The notes: a model not told the origin generated them from the sequence alone. Shown: positions 1 through 8,505, counted from the first letter of the stretch. The stretch: 10,903 nt of DNA from Verrucomicrobiota bacterium (GCA_025457725.1 JALOTU010000114.1:1-10903), one strand, 5' to 3'. A program made the numbers and translations.

Positions 1-93
1 CGCCTGCAGGAACTTCGTGAGTGCCTGAAGGACCAGCAGCAGTTGATGGATCAGGCTCGCGAACAGTCTCAAGATCGTCGCCGGGGTGAATAG
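1..93 (+). CDS. 3' end of an unidentified gene (partial)
   Basis: Frame 1 is open from the window edge to a TAG at 91-93, giving 30 C-terminal residues. They are strongly hydrophilic and rich in Q, E, R, K and D (for example LRECLKDQQQLMDQAREQ), which suits a charged helix or coiled-coil tail; no domain can be recognised from so little. A good intrinsic terminator begins 30 bp after the stop, which supports this being a genuine gene end. The function is unknown, and the rest of the gene lies outside the window. Confidence 0.55.
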   Translation, partial: RLQELRECLKDQQQLMDQAREQSQDRRRGE

Positions 94-122
94 CCGGATT
101 GGTTGCGGCTGACGATTCAGCA

Positions 123-162
123 CCTCCGGGCTGCCGATGGTTTGGGGCGCCCGGAGGCTTTT
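123..162 (+). terminator. Rho-independent terminator after the upstream gene
   Basis: A perfect 9-bp stem (CCTCCGGGC at 123-131 with GCCCGGAGG at 149-157) encloses a 17-nt loop. That loop can add three more pairs (133-135 with 146-148). The stem is followed by C and four T residues (159-162). Its position 30 bp after the stop at 93 fits termination of the upstream gene. It also argues against translation of the following protein from any start before about 165, although that frame is open from position 99. Confidence 0.75.
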
Positions 163-200
163 GGTCGGTTGTGCCAGTGTGCCGGGTTAAACCGGCCTTG

Positions 201-205
201 AAGGA
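201..205 (+). promoter_or_regulatory. Shine-Dalgarno site that sets the start of the propeller gene
   Basis: AAGGA at 201-205 lies 7 nt before the GTG at 213. The competing in-frame starts are worse: the TTG at 99 lies before the terminator, and the ATG at 237 has no purine-rich sequence at the right spacing. This is the clearest ribosome binding site in the window. Confidence 0.6.
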
Positions 206-212
206 AAACTCA

Positions 213-2429
213 GTGAAACATTGTGTGCGATCACCAATGCGCTTCTCCCTGCCGGGTTCGGCCGGCATTCCACGCTGGTTTCTGTTGCGGGCCATGCTGT
301 TTTTCATCGCCGCGCTTCCGTGGCAAATGGCCCTTGGGCTCGACGCGGATCGTTGGCGCTGGTCCAACCCGCTTCCGCATGGAAACAACGTCCTGGACAT
401 GATCGTGACCGACGAGATCGCCGTTCAGGTTGGGGATGCCGGAAGTGTGCTGGTGCGCCGCTCGGACAGTCATTGGGTTCCCGCCCTCACCCGTGCGACC
501 AATTACCTGCGCGGCGTGGCGTTGTTCGGGTCCCGAATGATTGTGGTCGGGGAGCGGGGAATGATCTTGTGGTCGGACGACAGCCGCGAGTTTCAACCGG
601 CGACGGTTCCATCCACGGCCGACTGGTTTGAAGGAGTGGCCGCCAATGAGCAGACGGTGGTGGCCGTGGGTGACTACGGTTCCATTTACACGAGTACGAA
701 CGGCTTGACCTGGTCCAAGGTGCCGTCTGGAACCACCGAGTGGCTTCGCGGCGTCGCCTCGGGTCCCAGTGGCTTTGTGGCTGTGGGCGAGAACGGAACG
801 ATTCTGACAAGCGTCAATGGGACCAGTTGGAGTGTCCTCAGCCCCAAGGTGACCTCCCAGCACCTGAATCGAGTCCGCCGGGTCGGCAAGGGCGTTTCAG
901 CCCAGTTTGTCATCGTGGGCAACAATGGCGTGGGATTCTGGAGCAGCACCGGAAGTTCCGGCTGGACCCCCGTGAACACCGGCCGCACGAATTCACTTAA
1001 CGACGTCGCCCGGAACGATTTTGGAACACTGCTGGTGGGAGATCAGGAGCTTCTCTACCAGGCCTCCGGTACTTCTGCCTGGGACTCGCAGATTCTTGGC
1101 GCGGAAACCAACGCACCACCTGCGTGGGTCTACATTTCCGCCGCCTCCACGGCAAACAGCTTTCTCGCCGCAGGTCGAACCGGCCTGCTCTATCAGGGTT
1201 CCACCACCAACGGAGCGACGCTCCCGGACTGGGAACCACTTCCCGATTCCCCCCACCCCTGGCTGTGGGATGTGATGGTGCAAAACGGCATCTTCACCGC
1301 GGTTGGCGACCTGGCCTCCATACTAACAAGCCTCGACGGCATCGTGTGGGCCAGGGAGGTGGTGCCGGGCACGGTCACGAACACCGTGTTGCTGGGGGTG
1401 GGAGGAGATACCAACCGGTTGTTCGCCGTGGGGAATGCAGGGGCCGTCTATGTGAGCCATGCGGGCTTGATGGACGTCACCCTGACCAATTACTTCGGAA
1501 CCAATCTGGTGGTGACCAACACCCAGCTCAGCACGCTGGGTTTGATCTGGACCAATGTGTCAGGAATTTCCACGCAGAACCTTCAAGGGGTGGCCGCCAG
1601 CGGAGGGCGCTACCTGCTCTCCGGCGCCCAGGGAAGCCTCTGTTGGAGCGGCGATGGAACGAACTGGATCGCCCGCTCCACGCCCACAACAAATTTCCTT
1701 TCCGGCCTCCTTCCGTATCCGGGCGGCTGGCTGGCCTGCGGAGCCAATGGCACACTGCTTCGTTCCGATGAAAACGCCCTCGTGTGGTCGCCCGTGGCCC
1801 TGGGAACGACCAACTGGCTTTACCGGCTTCGGAATGTGGGCGGCCAGCTGTTGTTGACCGGGCAGAATGGTGCGTTGTTCTCCAGTACGAATGGAACGAA
1901 CTGGACCGCGCGCAGCACCGGAACACTGGAATGGCTCAATGACGCGACCTATGCCGGCGGCGCGTGGTACGTGGTCGGGACCAAGGGGACCCTGCTGTGC
2001 AGCACCAACCTCCAATCCTGGAACCGCCTGCGTTTGCCGACCATCAAGTCGCTGTTCGCTGCCGCCGCCTGGGACGATCAACTCGTGCTGGCCGGTATTG
2101 AGGGGCTCCTCCTGCGCAATCGCACAGCGCCCATCCTGGACCCCGTGGATCTTCTCGACTACAGCCTTACCGTCGCCACCAACACCGTTGTCACCGGCAC
2201 GAATTCCGCAACCGAGCTGAACGCCTACGAACTGTTCCTCTTCGGCGGCCAGCCGGATCAACAATTTGAGTTTCACTCATGCACAAACCTGGGGGCAGGG
2301 GATTGGATCGCGCGCGCCCGGCTTGAGCTCTATGATTCCTCCGGATCCTTGTACCTGCTGCGCACCCGGCCTGTGACCAACACGCCCCCCGGCGAATTCT
2401 ACCGCACGGAACTGGCCCCTGGACTCTGA
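213..2429 (+). CDS. Secreted Ycf48/BNR-like beta-propeller protein, about 14 blades
   Basis: This encodes 738 residues from GTG 213 (730 from ATG 237). Residues 1-42 look like a signal peptide: basic n-region, hydrophobic stretch around 23-37, possible cleavage after ALG (40-42). From about residue 55 to 640 there are roughly 14 repeats of 38-45 residues, with a pattern like V-x-V-G-x-x-G-x-I-x-x-S-x-x-G-x-x-W followed by a G/T-T-x-x-L-x-G-V-A turn. These resemble Ycf48/BNR sialidase-type propeller blades; 14 repeats would suit two seven-bladed propellers. The last ~90 residues form a separate beta-rich domain ending in EFYRTEL, a tail style I associate with exported verrucomicrobial proteins. 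No catalytic residues were recognised, so the role is unknown, probably binding or scaffolding outside the cytoplasm. It is convergent with the PQQ-repeat gene and shares no operon with visible neighbours. Confidence 0.85.
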   Translation: MKHCVRSPMRFSLPGSAGIPRWFLLRAMLFFIAALPWQMALGLDADRWRWSNPLPHGNNVLDMIVTDEIAVQVGDAGSVLVRRSDSHWVPALTRATNYLRGVALFGSRMIVVGERGMILWSDDSREFQPATVPSTADWFEGVAANEQTVVAVGDYGSIYTSTNGLTWSKVPSGTTEWLRGVASGPSGFVAVGENGTILTSVNGTSWSVLSPKVTSQHLNRVRRVGKGVSAQFVIVGNNGVGFWSSTGSSGWTPVNTGRTNSLNDVARNDFGTLLVGDQELLYQASGTSAWDSQILGAETNAPPAWVYISAASTANSFLAAGRTGLLYQGSTTNGATLPDWEPLPDSPHPWLWDVMVQNGIFTAVGDLASILTSLDGIVWAREVVPGTVTNTVLLGVGGDTNRLFAVGNAGAVYVSHAGLMDVTLTNYFGTNLVVTNTQLSTLGLIWTNVSGISTQNLQGVAASGGRYLLSGAQGSLCWSGDGTNWIARSTPTTNFLSGLLPYPGGWLACGANGTLLRSDENALVWSPVALGTTNWLYRLRNVGGQLLLTGQNGALFSSTNGTNWTARSTGTLEWLNDATYAGGAWYVVGTKGTLLCSTNLQSWNRLRLPTIKSLFAAAAWDDQLVLAGIEGLLLRNRTAPILDPVDLLDYSLTVATNTVVTGTNSATELNAYELFLFGGQPDQQFEFHSCTNLGAGDWIARARLELYDSSGSLYLLRTRPVTNTPPGEFYRTELAPGL

Positions 2430-2638
2430 GGCTCGGGTGAACGCCGCAACAGGAGAGGCTCGATGATTCGGGCCCGATCACCTGAATCACGCCGAACAAG
2501 ACGACTGACGCAATCCCCATCTGGGGAATGGAGGAGATCCCACACCGGGCGACCATCGGCCAAGTGAGCGACAGCGCGGCGTTGCCTGCACCCCGTTGTG
2601 CTGTTTGTCCGTTTTGTGTGTCCCCTCCGACTTGGATT

Positions 2639-5254
2639 TCACTCGATCGCGAAGAAATAGCCGTTGCGATGATGGGAGAAGACCTTGTTTCCGTACAGGG
2701 CTGGAACGCCTTCCTCCATGGGACCGCCAACGTAGCACCTCCACTTCAACGCGCCGGTGTCTGGGTTCAGGCAGGTCATGAAGACTCCGGCGGAGGAGCC
2801 GAAAATTAATTTATCTTCGGTCACGACTGGCGCGGTCAGGCCTCCGCCTCCACCCGCCTCGGCGTAAGACCAGAGTTCGCCTCCCCCATGATCGACGTCC
2901 TGAAACGCATGAATGCACGCGTAGTAGGGGATGGCGGTTACATCACGGACGACCGAACCGAACACCTTGTTGTCATGTGCCGCCACCGTTCCGTTCTGCA
3001 GGAAGTTTGCCGGTTGTCTCCACTCCCAGACTTCTTTTCCCGTTTCCCGGTTGAGCGCGACGATAACTGAGCCTTGCTTCTGCACATAGGCATGATCTTT
3101 CCAGAGCACGATTCCTGCGGAGTCGGGATTGCCGCCGCTCAAAGCATTTGGTTTCGTGCTGGTGTCCATGGACCATATCACCGACCCGTCGACCTGGCTC
3201 AAGGCGTAATAGCGGCCGTCGTGGGATCCGGTGTAGACTTTCGCGTCGTCCGTTGCGGGAGGCGGATGGAATCCCTGGTCGGGGATCCTGCTCTGATGTC
3301 GCCACAGGATCCTCCCGCTGCCTGCATCGATGCCGTAAAAGGACCCGGACCCGGTGCCCACGAAAATCCTGCCGTCGTGGTAGGCGGTGGAACCCACCGT
3401 CGCCCAACCGAGATCCTCAAGCGACCATACAGGCTCACCGGTCATTTGATCGATCGCGTAATACTCCATGTACCGACCGTTCTGCCCGACAAAGACTTTT
3501 CCTTCGGCTACGCATGGGGTTGCGGAGATGCGCCCCCTCGCTTCGAATCGCCAAAGGCGTTTGCCTGTGCCGACCGCATGGGCGCTGAGAAATCCATCCG
3601 GACCGCCGATATAGACGATGCCATCGACGACCACGGGAGAGGATTGGAATTGGCCGGCAAAAACATCCGCTTGGTGGCGCTTTGCGGCAATCCATGCGCC
3701 ATCGATGAGACTGTGCCGCCATTGGAGCATCCCGGTGTCGGGTGACACCGAATAGAGGACCAGATCCATACCGCTGGCCAGGATGCCATTCTCATTGCCA
3801 ACCAGGTCGGCGGTGAAACCATGCTCGCCCAGCTGGGTCTGCCATTGCACTTGAGCCGAGCTGCCGATGTCTCGCAATGCGAACAGCTTGGAATCCAGCG
3901 TGGCCACATACACGGTGTCTCCAATCACCAGTGGTTTTGATCGGATCCAGTCACTGAGCTTGTGCTTCCAGATCAAATCGCCGCTGGAGGCATTGAGGCA
4001 GTAGAGGTAGCTGCCGGCCGTTCCCACGTAGACCCGTTCCGGATTCGACTGCAATGAGACTTTCGCCTCTGTAGCCGAGGAAAAGAACTGGTAGGCCCTG
4101 GGTTCGAATTCAGATGCCGGCGCCTCAAACTCCCACCTGCTGGCACCATCCGCGGCAGAGAGTGCATGGAGTGTGCGTTGCTTGTCGCCCAAATACATTT
4201 GCCCGCTGCCCAGCGCTGGAGTGCCGCGAAGTTGGGTTCCCAGATCCCGCTGCCAGACTGGTTTGTTGCTGGCGGTCCCAAGACGAAACACCCAACCCGA
4301 TTGCCGGGCGGCGTAGATCTCGTTCCCATTCAAAACCGGTTCGCCGGACAGATTGCCGCCGGTTTGGAAGGTCCAAATCCCTTTGCCGGTAGTCGCATCC
4401 GCCAGAACCACATTCCAACGGTTGTGCTTGTAGACCATGAACTGGTTGGCGTGACCTCCAGCCGCGTTGCCGGCTGCAACCTGGGCCTCGGTGACCCCGG
4501 TCTCCCGATTCAGCACAAAATGCCGGTCGGGTTGCCACCATCCCGTGGTGACAACCACCTTCTCCGGGCTGACTACCGGCGAGAAAATCGACCCTGGAGT
4601 GGCATAGACCTGAGTTCCGAATTGTCTGCAATTCCAAATCACTTCGCCAGTTTTCTCGCTGAGGCAATAGGCGATGACATCCGCCCCGGGCGAGGCGGTG
4701 TAGATCCTCCCATCGTCGATAACAGGCGTCGCATACCAGAAATTCCCCTTGGCGATGCGCCAGGCGACCTTTCCTCTCGATGGGCCTGTATCCGGGCTGT
4801 ATCCCGTCTGACTTCCGTCCGTACAATGATAACTCGGCCAATTCGTTCGAGTCACCCCATCCGACGCCATCGGTGAACCGACGATCTCCTCGATGATTCT
4901 GCCGTTTGCCGAGATGTCCTCCAGGGCAGCGTAGGCCTCGTCCAACGCCTTGAAGGCCATTCCGTCCGAGCTGGTGAGAACCTTCTCCCATGCTGTGTCG
5001 TAGCCATTCATGCTCATGTCGTAGCCTTGATGCCAGAGGAGGCGCCACCACCGGTAGAGAGCCGCACGGCGGCTCTGAACGTTGGATGGATCGGTTGGAT
5101 CAGAGGCGACTTGTATCCGGATCCGATCGAGATCGGCAATTCCGCAGCTCGCTTGCTCGTGACGAATGGAATCCCGGGTGAATGCCGTATCGGAAAGGGC
5201 ACTCCCGGTGACGGCAAACAGGAGAGCTGGCAGGAACACCCTTTTTGATGTCAT
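2639..5254 (-). CDS. Secreted PQQ-like (quinoprotein-type) beta-propeller repeat protein
   Basis: This encodes 871 residues starting at ATG 5254. Residues 1-21 form a signal peptide (basic MTSKR, hydrophobic core, ALS before Asp22). Residues 25-130 are a charged, probably helical region with a Trp/Tyr-rich patch near 66-86. After N-W-P-S-Y (138-142) come about 15 PQQ-type repeats from ~170 to the C terminus, each like V-Y-V-G-x-x-x-G-x-L-Y-A-L-x-x-x-T-G-x-x-x-W (examples near 407-430, 546-569, 630-652, 673-695, 816-839). The last copy is a half repeat ending FFAIE, as when the final strand closes the ring. The count would fit two eight-bladed propellers. I see no heme-binding CxxCH motif and no convincing dehydrogenase active site, so enzymatic activity is not implied. 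A periplasmic or extracellular binding or assembly role is possible. The upstream sequence has no clear ribosome binding site. Confidence 0.88.
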   Translation of the reverse strand: MTSKRVFLPALLFAVTGSALSDTAFTRDSIRHEQASCGIADLDRIRIQVASDPTDPSNVQSRRAALYRWWRLLWHQGYDMSMNGYDTAWEKVLTSSDGMAFKALDEAYAALEDISANGRIIEEIVGSPMASDGVTRTNWPSYHCTDGSQTGYSPDTGPSRGKVAWRIAKGNFWYATPVIDDGRIYTASPGADVIAYCLSEKTGEVIWNCRQFGTQVYATPGSIFSPVVSPEKVVVTTGWWQPDRHFVLNRETGVTEAQVAAGNAAGGHANQFMVYKHNRWNVVLADATTGKGIWTFQTGGNLSGEPVLNGNEIYAARQSGWVFRLGTASNKPVWQRDLGTQLRGTPALGSGQMYLGDKQRTLHALSAADGASRWEFEAPASEFEPRAYQFFSSATEAKVSLQSNPERVYVGTAGSYLYCLNASSGDLIWKHKLSDWIRSKPLVIGDTVYVATLDSKLFALRDIGSSAQVQWQTQLGEHGFTADLVGNENGILASGMDLVLYSVSPDTGMLQWRHSLIDGAWIAAKRHQADVFAGQFQSSPVVVDGIVYIGGPDGFLSAHAVGTGKRLWRFEARGRISATPCVAEGKVFVGQNGRYMEYYAIDQMTGEPVWSLEDLGWATVGSTAYHDGRIFVGTGSGSFYGIDAGSGRILWRHQSRIPDQGFHPPPATDDAKVYTGSHDGRYYALSQVDGSVIWSMDTSTKPNALSGGNPDSAGIVLWKDHAYVQKQGSVIVALNRETGKEVWEWRQPANFLQNGTVAAHDNKVFGSVVRDVTAIPYYACIHAFQDVDHGGGELWSYAEAGGGGGLTAPVVTEDKLIFGSSAGVFMTCLNPDTGALKWRCYVGGPMEEGVPALYGNKVFSHHRNGYFFAIE

Positions 5255-5627
5255 TTCGAGTTATGCCTTTGAACGGTTTTTCCCCATCGACGGGGTGGCA
5301 GAGCCACTTCCCCATTGTGCTCTGCTCTATGTGTTCCATTTGCCCCGCCGGGCGGGACATCGGTCGCAGCGACTCCTCAGAGGCTGGCTCACAATCAATT
5401 GCGACTCTTAGGGATTGATGTCGGCTGGTCAAGTCTGCGCGAGGGATACTCCCCTTGTCCAATCGCTCTGAAGGGCGAGTCGCCGACAGCAAATGGCCGG
5501 GGGGCGGAATGGGAATGCCTCCAATTTCGCAGACCTTTTGAGTGGGGAGCGCAGTGCCGGCAGATTGTCACCGGAACGTCACCTGACCGTCGTTGTGTGG
5601 GACGAGGCTCCGTGCGATTTGAGGACC
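5255..5627. other. Gene-free divergent intergenic region (373 bp)
   Basis: This separates the PQQ-repeat gene (leftward) from the receiver gene (rightward), so it should hold the promoters of both. I found no reading frame with credible protein character on either strand and no convincing -35/-10 pair. Visible structure is limited to small inverted repeats: ATCAAT at 5394-5399 with ATTGAT at 5414-5419, CCCGCC/GGCGGG at 5344-5356, GTGGC/GCCAC at 5295-5307, and GGCGA/TCGCC at 5474-5484. The first could be an operator; the others have loops too small or stems too short to say more. Confidence 0.5.
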
Positions 5628-6041
5628 ATGGGACTGCATGTTCTGGTGGTGGATGACGAGCCTGATTTCGTTGAATTGGTCGCTCACACCCTTCAAGCCA
5701 AAGGGTTCGAGGTTTCGTCGTCCCTCGGTGGCATGGACGGCATGGACAAGGCCGTTCGATTGCGGCCTGACGCGCTATTGCTGGACGTGATGCTGCCGGA
5801 CCTGGACGGGTTCACCGTTTGCGAGATACTCCGGCGTCAGCCCGCTGTTTCCCACATGGCGGTGCTCATGCTCACCTGCCTGGGGGGAACCATTTCCCGA
5901 ATGAACGGGATCGATGCCGGAGCGGACGATTACCTGACCAAGCCCTTTCAGCTTCCGACCCTTCCTGATCGCATTCGCACGGCAGTTCGGCAGCGAGCCA
6001 GAATTTTGCCGTTGGCCCACCCGGTCAGGAACGTGGGGTAA
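5628..6041 (+). CDS. Stand-alone response regulator (receiver domain only)
   Basis: This encodes 137 residues from ATG 5628, with a purine stretch GAGGA just upstream (spacing short). All receiver-domain hallmarks are present: the acidic pair D9-D10, phospho-acceptor D53 within LLLDVMLPDLDG, the conserved Thr at T83, and K105 followed by P106-F107, with aromatic Y102 before it. The domain ends near residue 122. Only a short basic/hydrophobic tail follows, with no DNA-binding or enzymatic output domain, so it resembles CheY/Spo0F-like proteins that signal by protein contact. No histidine kinase is encoded in the window, so its partner is unknown. The frame is open further upstream (ATG at 5493), but that extension has no family character. 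Its closeness to zwf (116 bp) may be coincidental. Confidence 0.93.
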   Translation: MGLHVLVVDDEPDFVELVAHTLQAKGFEVSSSLGGMDGMDKAVRLRPDALLLDVMLPDLDGFTVCEILRRQPAVSHMAVLMLTCLGGTISRMNGIDAGADDYLTKPFQLPTLPDRIRTAVRQRARILPLAHPVRNVG

Positions 6042-6157
6042 CTCGAATCCCCAGGCGCTGACGGATGACTGGCAGGCGTGCCGCGTTGTGTTCCGGTTCA
6101 GGCGGGGCAAAACTCGCGGGTTGAATTGCTGGTCCGGCTTGGCCACTGTTGGGCCGC

Positions 6158-7732
6158 ATGATTTCTTCCGAGCATTTGGATGAGCTGATGATCTGCCGGT
6201 TGGACACCGAGCGGCGCACGGTTGAACCCTGTTCGATCGTCATCTTCGGAGCCAGCGGGGACCTGACGGCGCGCAAGTTGATTCCGGCCCTGTATCACCT
6301 CCATCAAGAGGGACTGCTGCCTGAGGAATATCGCATCATCGGTTTTGCCCGCAGCGAAAAGACCGACGCATCCTGGAGGACCGAGTTGGAGGAGGCATTG
6401 ACCCGGTTCTCCCGATCGAAATCGGTGGAAAAGGAGAGCTGGGCGGAGTTTTCCTCCAAGGTGCATTATTGTCGGGGCGACATCGACGACGCGGCCTCGT
6501 TCAAGAAGCTGAAGGACCTGGTGGCCGGTTTTGGCGCGGGACCATTGTCCCACAATCTGCTGTTTTACCTGGCGATTTCCCCCAGTCACTTTGCCCTCGC
6601 CGTGGGGCAGTTGTGCCGGGCGGGGTTGATTTGCCGCGATGATCCGCATGGCTGGCAGCGGGTGGTGGTGGAGAAGCCGTTTGGCCATGATCTTGTTTCC
6701 GCGCGGGAATTGAATCGGGAACTGACCCAGCATGCGCACGAGCACCAGATCTTTCGCATCGACCATTACCTGGGCAAGGAGACGGTGCAAAATATCCTCA
6801 CCTTCCGGTTCTCCAACGCCATCTTCGAGCGCCTGTGGAGTCGCGACTGCATCGACCATGTGCAGATCACGGTGAGCGAAAGCCTGGGTGTGGGAAGGCG
6901 GGGCGGTTATTACGAGGAGGCCGGCGCGCTGCGGGACATGGTGCAGAACCACATCCTGCAGGTGATGTCGCTGATTGCCATGGAGCCGCTGGACGCCGAG
7001 CCGATCCGCAACGAGAAGGTCAAGCTGCTGGAATCCATTCGTCCGATCCCGCCCGACCTGGTTTCGCAGATGGTGGTGCGGGGTCAATATCGCGCCGGCA
7101 CGTTGAATGGAAAGCCCCAGCCGGCGTATCGGGACGAGCCCCTGGTCAAGCCCGGCTCAAATGTTGAGACCTATGCCGCTTTGAAACTGCACGTGGACAA
7201 CTGGCGATGGTCCGGCGTTCCGTTTTACCTGCGCACCGGCAAGGGGCTGCCGATGAGCGCCAGCGAGGTTCGCATCCAGTTCCGGCCCACGCCCCACGTG
7301 CTCTTTGCGGCGCGCTGCGGGCCGAAGCTCGACGCGAACTCCCTCACCGTGAGATTGCAGCCCAACGAGGGAATCACCCTGCGCATGAACGGGAAGGTGC
7401 CCGGGACCAGCATGCAAATCCGGCCGGTGCGAATGCATTTCAGTTACGACGCGGAATTCGGCGCCTACACGCCCGAGGCCTACGAGCGGTTGTTGTTGGA
7501 TGCGCTGGCGGGGGACGCGACGCTGTTTTTGCGGCGCGACGAGGTTGAGGCGGCGTGGAGTCTGGTGGATCCGATCCGCACGGGGTGGGAGGGTCGCGAT
7601 CTGTCTGAAGCCGAGTTTTACACGGCCGGAACCTGGGGGCCAAAGCCTGCCGACGAGTTGCTCGCACGCGCGGGTCATGCCTGGCGCGAACCCCAGCCGC
7701 TTGAACGCACCGACACCCCTACCCCGCACTGA
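6158..7732 (+). CDS. zwf: Glucose-6-phosphate 1-dehydrogenase
   Basis: This cytoplasmic enzyme oxidises glucose 6-phosphate to 6-phosphogluconolactone, reducing NADP+ (or NAD+), as the entry step of the oxidative pentose phosphate and Entner-Doudoroff routes. The 524-residue product (from ATG 6158) is about family length. The Rossmann nucleotide-binding motif GASGDLT is at 31-37, EKPFG at 172-176, the signature RIDHYLGKE at 200-208, and N264-H265 supplies the likely catalytic histidine. The C-terminal Zwf domain runs through to EFYTAGTWGP, followed by a short disordered tail. No strong ribosome binding site precedes ATG 6158; ATG 6188 (residue 11) is an alternative with a weak GGATGAG upstream. 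The stop overlaps almost directly with the start of pgl, so the two are surely co-transcribed. No gnd or edd gene is visible. Confidence 0.98.
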   Translation: MISSEHLDELMICRLDTERRTVEPCSIVIFGASGDLTARKLIPALYHLHQEGLLPEEYRIIGFARSEKTDASWRTELEEALTRFSRSKSVEKESWAEFSSKVHYCRGDIDDAASFKKLKDLVAGFGAGPLSHNLLFYLAISPSHFALAVGQLCRAGLICRDDPHGWQRVVVEKPFGHDLVSARELNRELTQHAHEHQIFRIDHYLGKETVQNILTFRFSNAIFERLWSRDCIDHVQITVSESLGVGRRGGYYEEAGALRDMVQNHILQVMSLIAMEPLDAEPIRNEKVKLLESIRPIPPDLVSQMVVRGQYRAGTLNGKPQPAYRDEPLVKPGSNVETYAALKLHVDNWRWSGVPFYLRTGKGLPMSASEVRIQFRPTPHVLFAARCGPKLDANSLTVRLQPNEGITLRMNGKVPGTSMQIRPVRMHFSYDAEFGAYTPEAYERLLLDALAGDATLFLRRDEVEAAWSLVDPIRTGWEGRDLSEAEFYTAGTWGPKPADELLARAGHAWREPQPLERTDTPTPH

Positions 7733-7734
7733 GC

Positions 7735-8505
7735 ATGGAACAGCAGATCATCATGTCGCCCCCCTGCGAAATCCGCATCTTTGGATCCCCCGGGGATCTG
7801 GCCAAAGCGGCGGCGCAGGACTGGTTTGAGTTTCTTCAGGTCATGAGTCTGGCTGGACGCGAACCCTCGGTGGCGCTTTCCGGTGGGAGGATTGCCCGGG
7901 TGTTTTTTGAGGAAGCCGCCCGTGTGATTGCCGGGCAGGAGGCGATGGTGCAGCGGGCTCACTATTTCTGGGCGGATGAACGCTGCGTGCCGGCAGATCA
8001 TGCGGAGAGCAATTACGCGCTTGCGGCGCGTGCGTTGCTGCGTCCGGCTGGCGTGCCGGAGGTGAATGTTCACCGAATCCCGGGTGAATTCGGGGGGCAG
8101 CTGGCTGCCCGAACGGCGGGTCGAGGGCTGATGAAATGGACGGGAACCGATGCCGGGGAGGTGCCGGTCCTGGATCTGGTGCTGCTGGGCATGGGTGAGG
8201 ACGGGCACGTCGCATCGTTGTTTCCGGGTGAGACACCGGACGCCATGGACAGCCCGCAGGTTTATCGGGCTGTGACCGCCCCAAAACCGCCCCGGGAAAG
8301 AGTCACCATCAGCTACGACATCCTGGCCCGGGCCGAAGCGGTTTGGCTCCTGGCCTCCGGCGATGGCAAGGAGGAGGCGTTCAAGTCCGCCCTGACCTCC
8401 GCCGAATCGCCGCTGGGACGGGTGCTTCGATCCCGGTCGGGCACACGGATTTACACCGATCTGCGGCCGGAATCTGGATTTGAGGGGCAGTCGGGTGGGG
8501 GCTGA
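7735..8505 (+). CDS. pgl: 6-phosphogluconolactonase (SOL/DevB type)
   Basis: This hydrolyses 6-phosphoglucono-1,5-lactone, the product of the upstream zwf, to 6-phosphogluconate. The 256-residue protein shows family motifs in order: SGG at 49-51, WADERCVP at 79-86 followed by S92-N93, the signature GMGEDGHVASLFP at 152-164, and KPPRERVT at 184-191. The start ATG 7735 is 2 bp after the zwf stop and has no ribosome binding site, which suggests translational coupling; ATG 7753 (residue 7) is also possible. One oddity is that the usual SGGSTP phosphate-loop sequence reads SGGRIA here. The rest of the active-site region is intact, so the lactonase call still stands, and the zwf neighbour strongly supports it over a glucosamine-6-phosphate deaminase. 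Confidence 0.95.
   Translation: MEQQIIMSPPCEIRIFGSPGDLAKAAAQDWFEFLQVMSLAGREPSVALSGGRIARVFFEEAARVIAGQEAMVQRAHYFWADERCVPADHAESNYALAARALLRPAGVPEVNVHRIPGEFGGQLAARTAGRGLMKWTGTDAGEVPVLDLVLLGMGEDGHVASLFPGETPDAMDSPQVYRAVTAPKPPRERVTISYDILARAEAVWLLASGDGKEEAFKSALTSAESPLGRVLRSRSGTRIYTDLRPESGFEGQSGGG

Noticed and set aside
99..212. N-terminal extension of the first propeller gene to TTG 99
   Set aside because: It would span the terminator at 123-162, has no ribosome binding site, and would bury the signal peptide behind 38 unlikely residues.
2465..2488. Hairpin (8 bp with one G-U) in the gap between the convergent propeller genes
   Set aside because: No T-run follows on either strand, so it is not supported as a terminator. 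The nearby TCCCC/GGGGA hairpin at 2514-2527 is likewise weak.
3074..3745. Long open frame on the + strand within the PQQ-repeat gene (223 codons)
   Set aside because: It is antisense to a gene with clear repeated protein motifs and shows no domain character of its own; the same holds for the long antisense frames inside zwf, pgl and accA.
5493..5627. Upstream extension of the receiver protein from ATG 5493
   Set aside because: The 45 extra residues have no receiver-family character, while ATG 5628 gives a normal receiver N terminus directly before the V-L-V-V-D-D strand.
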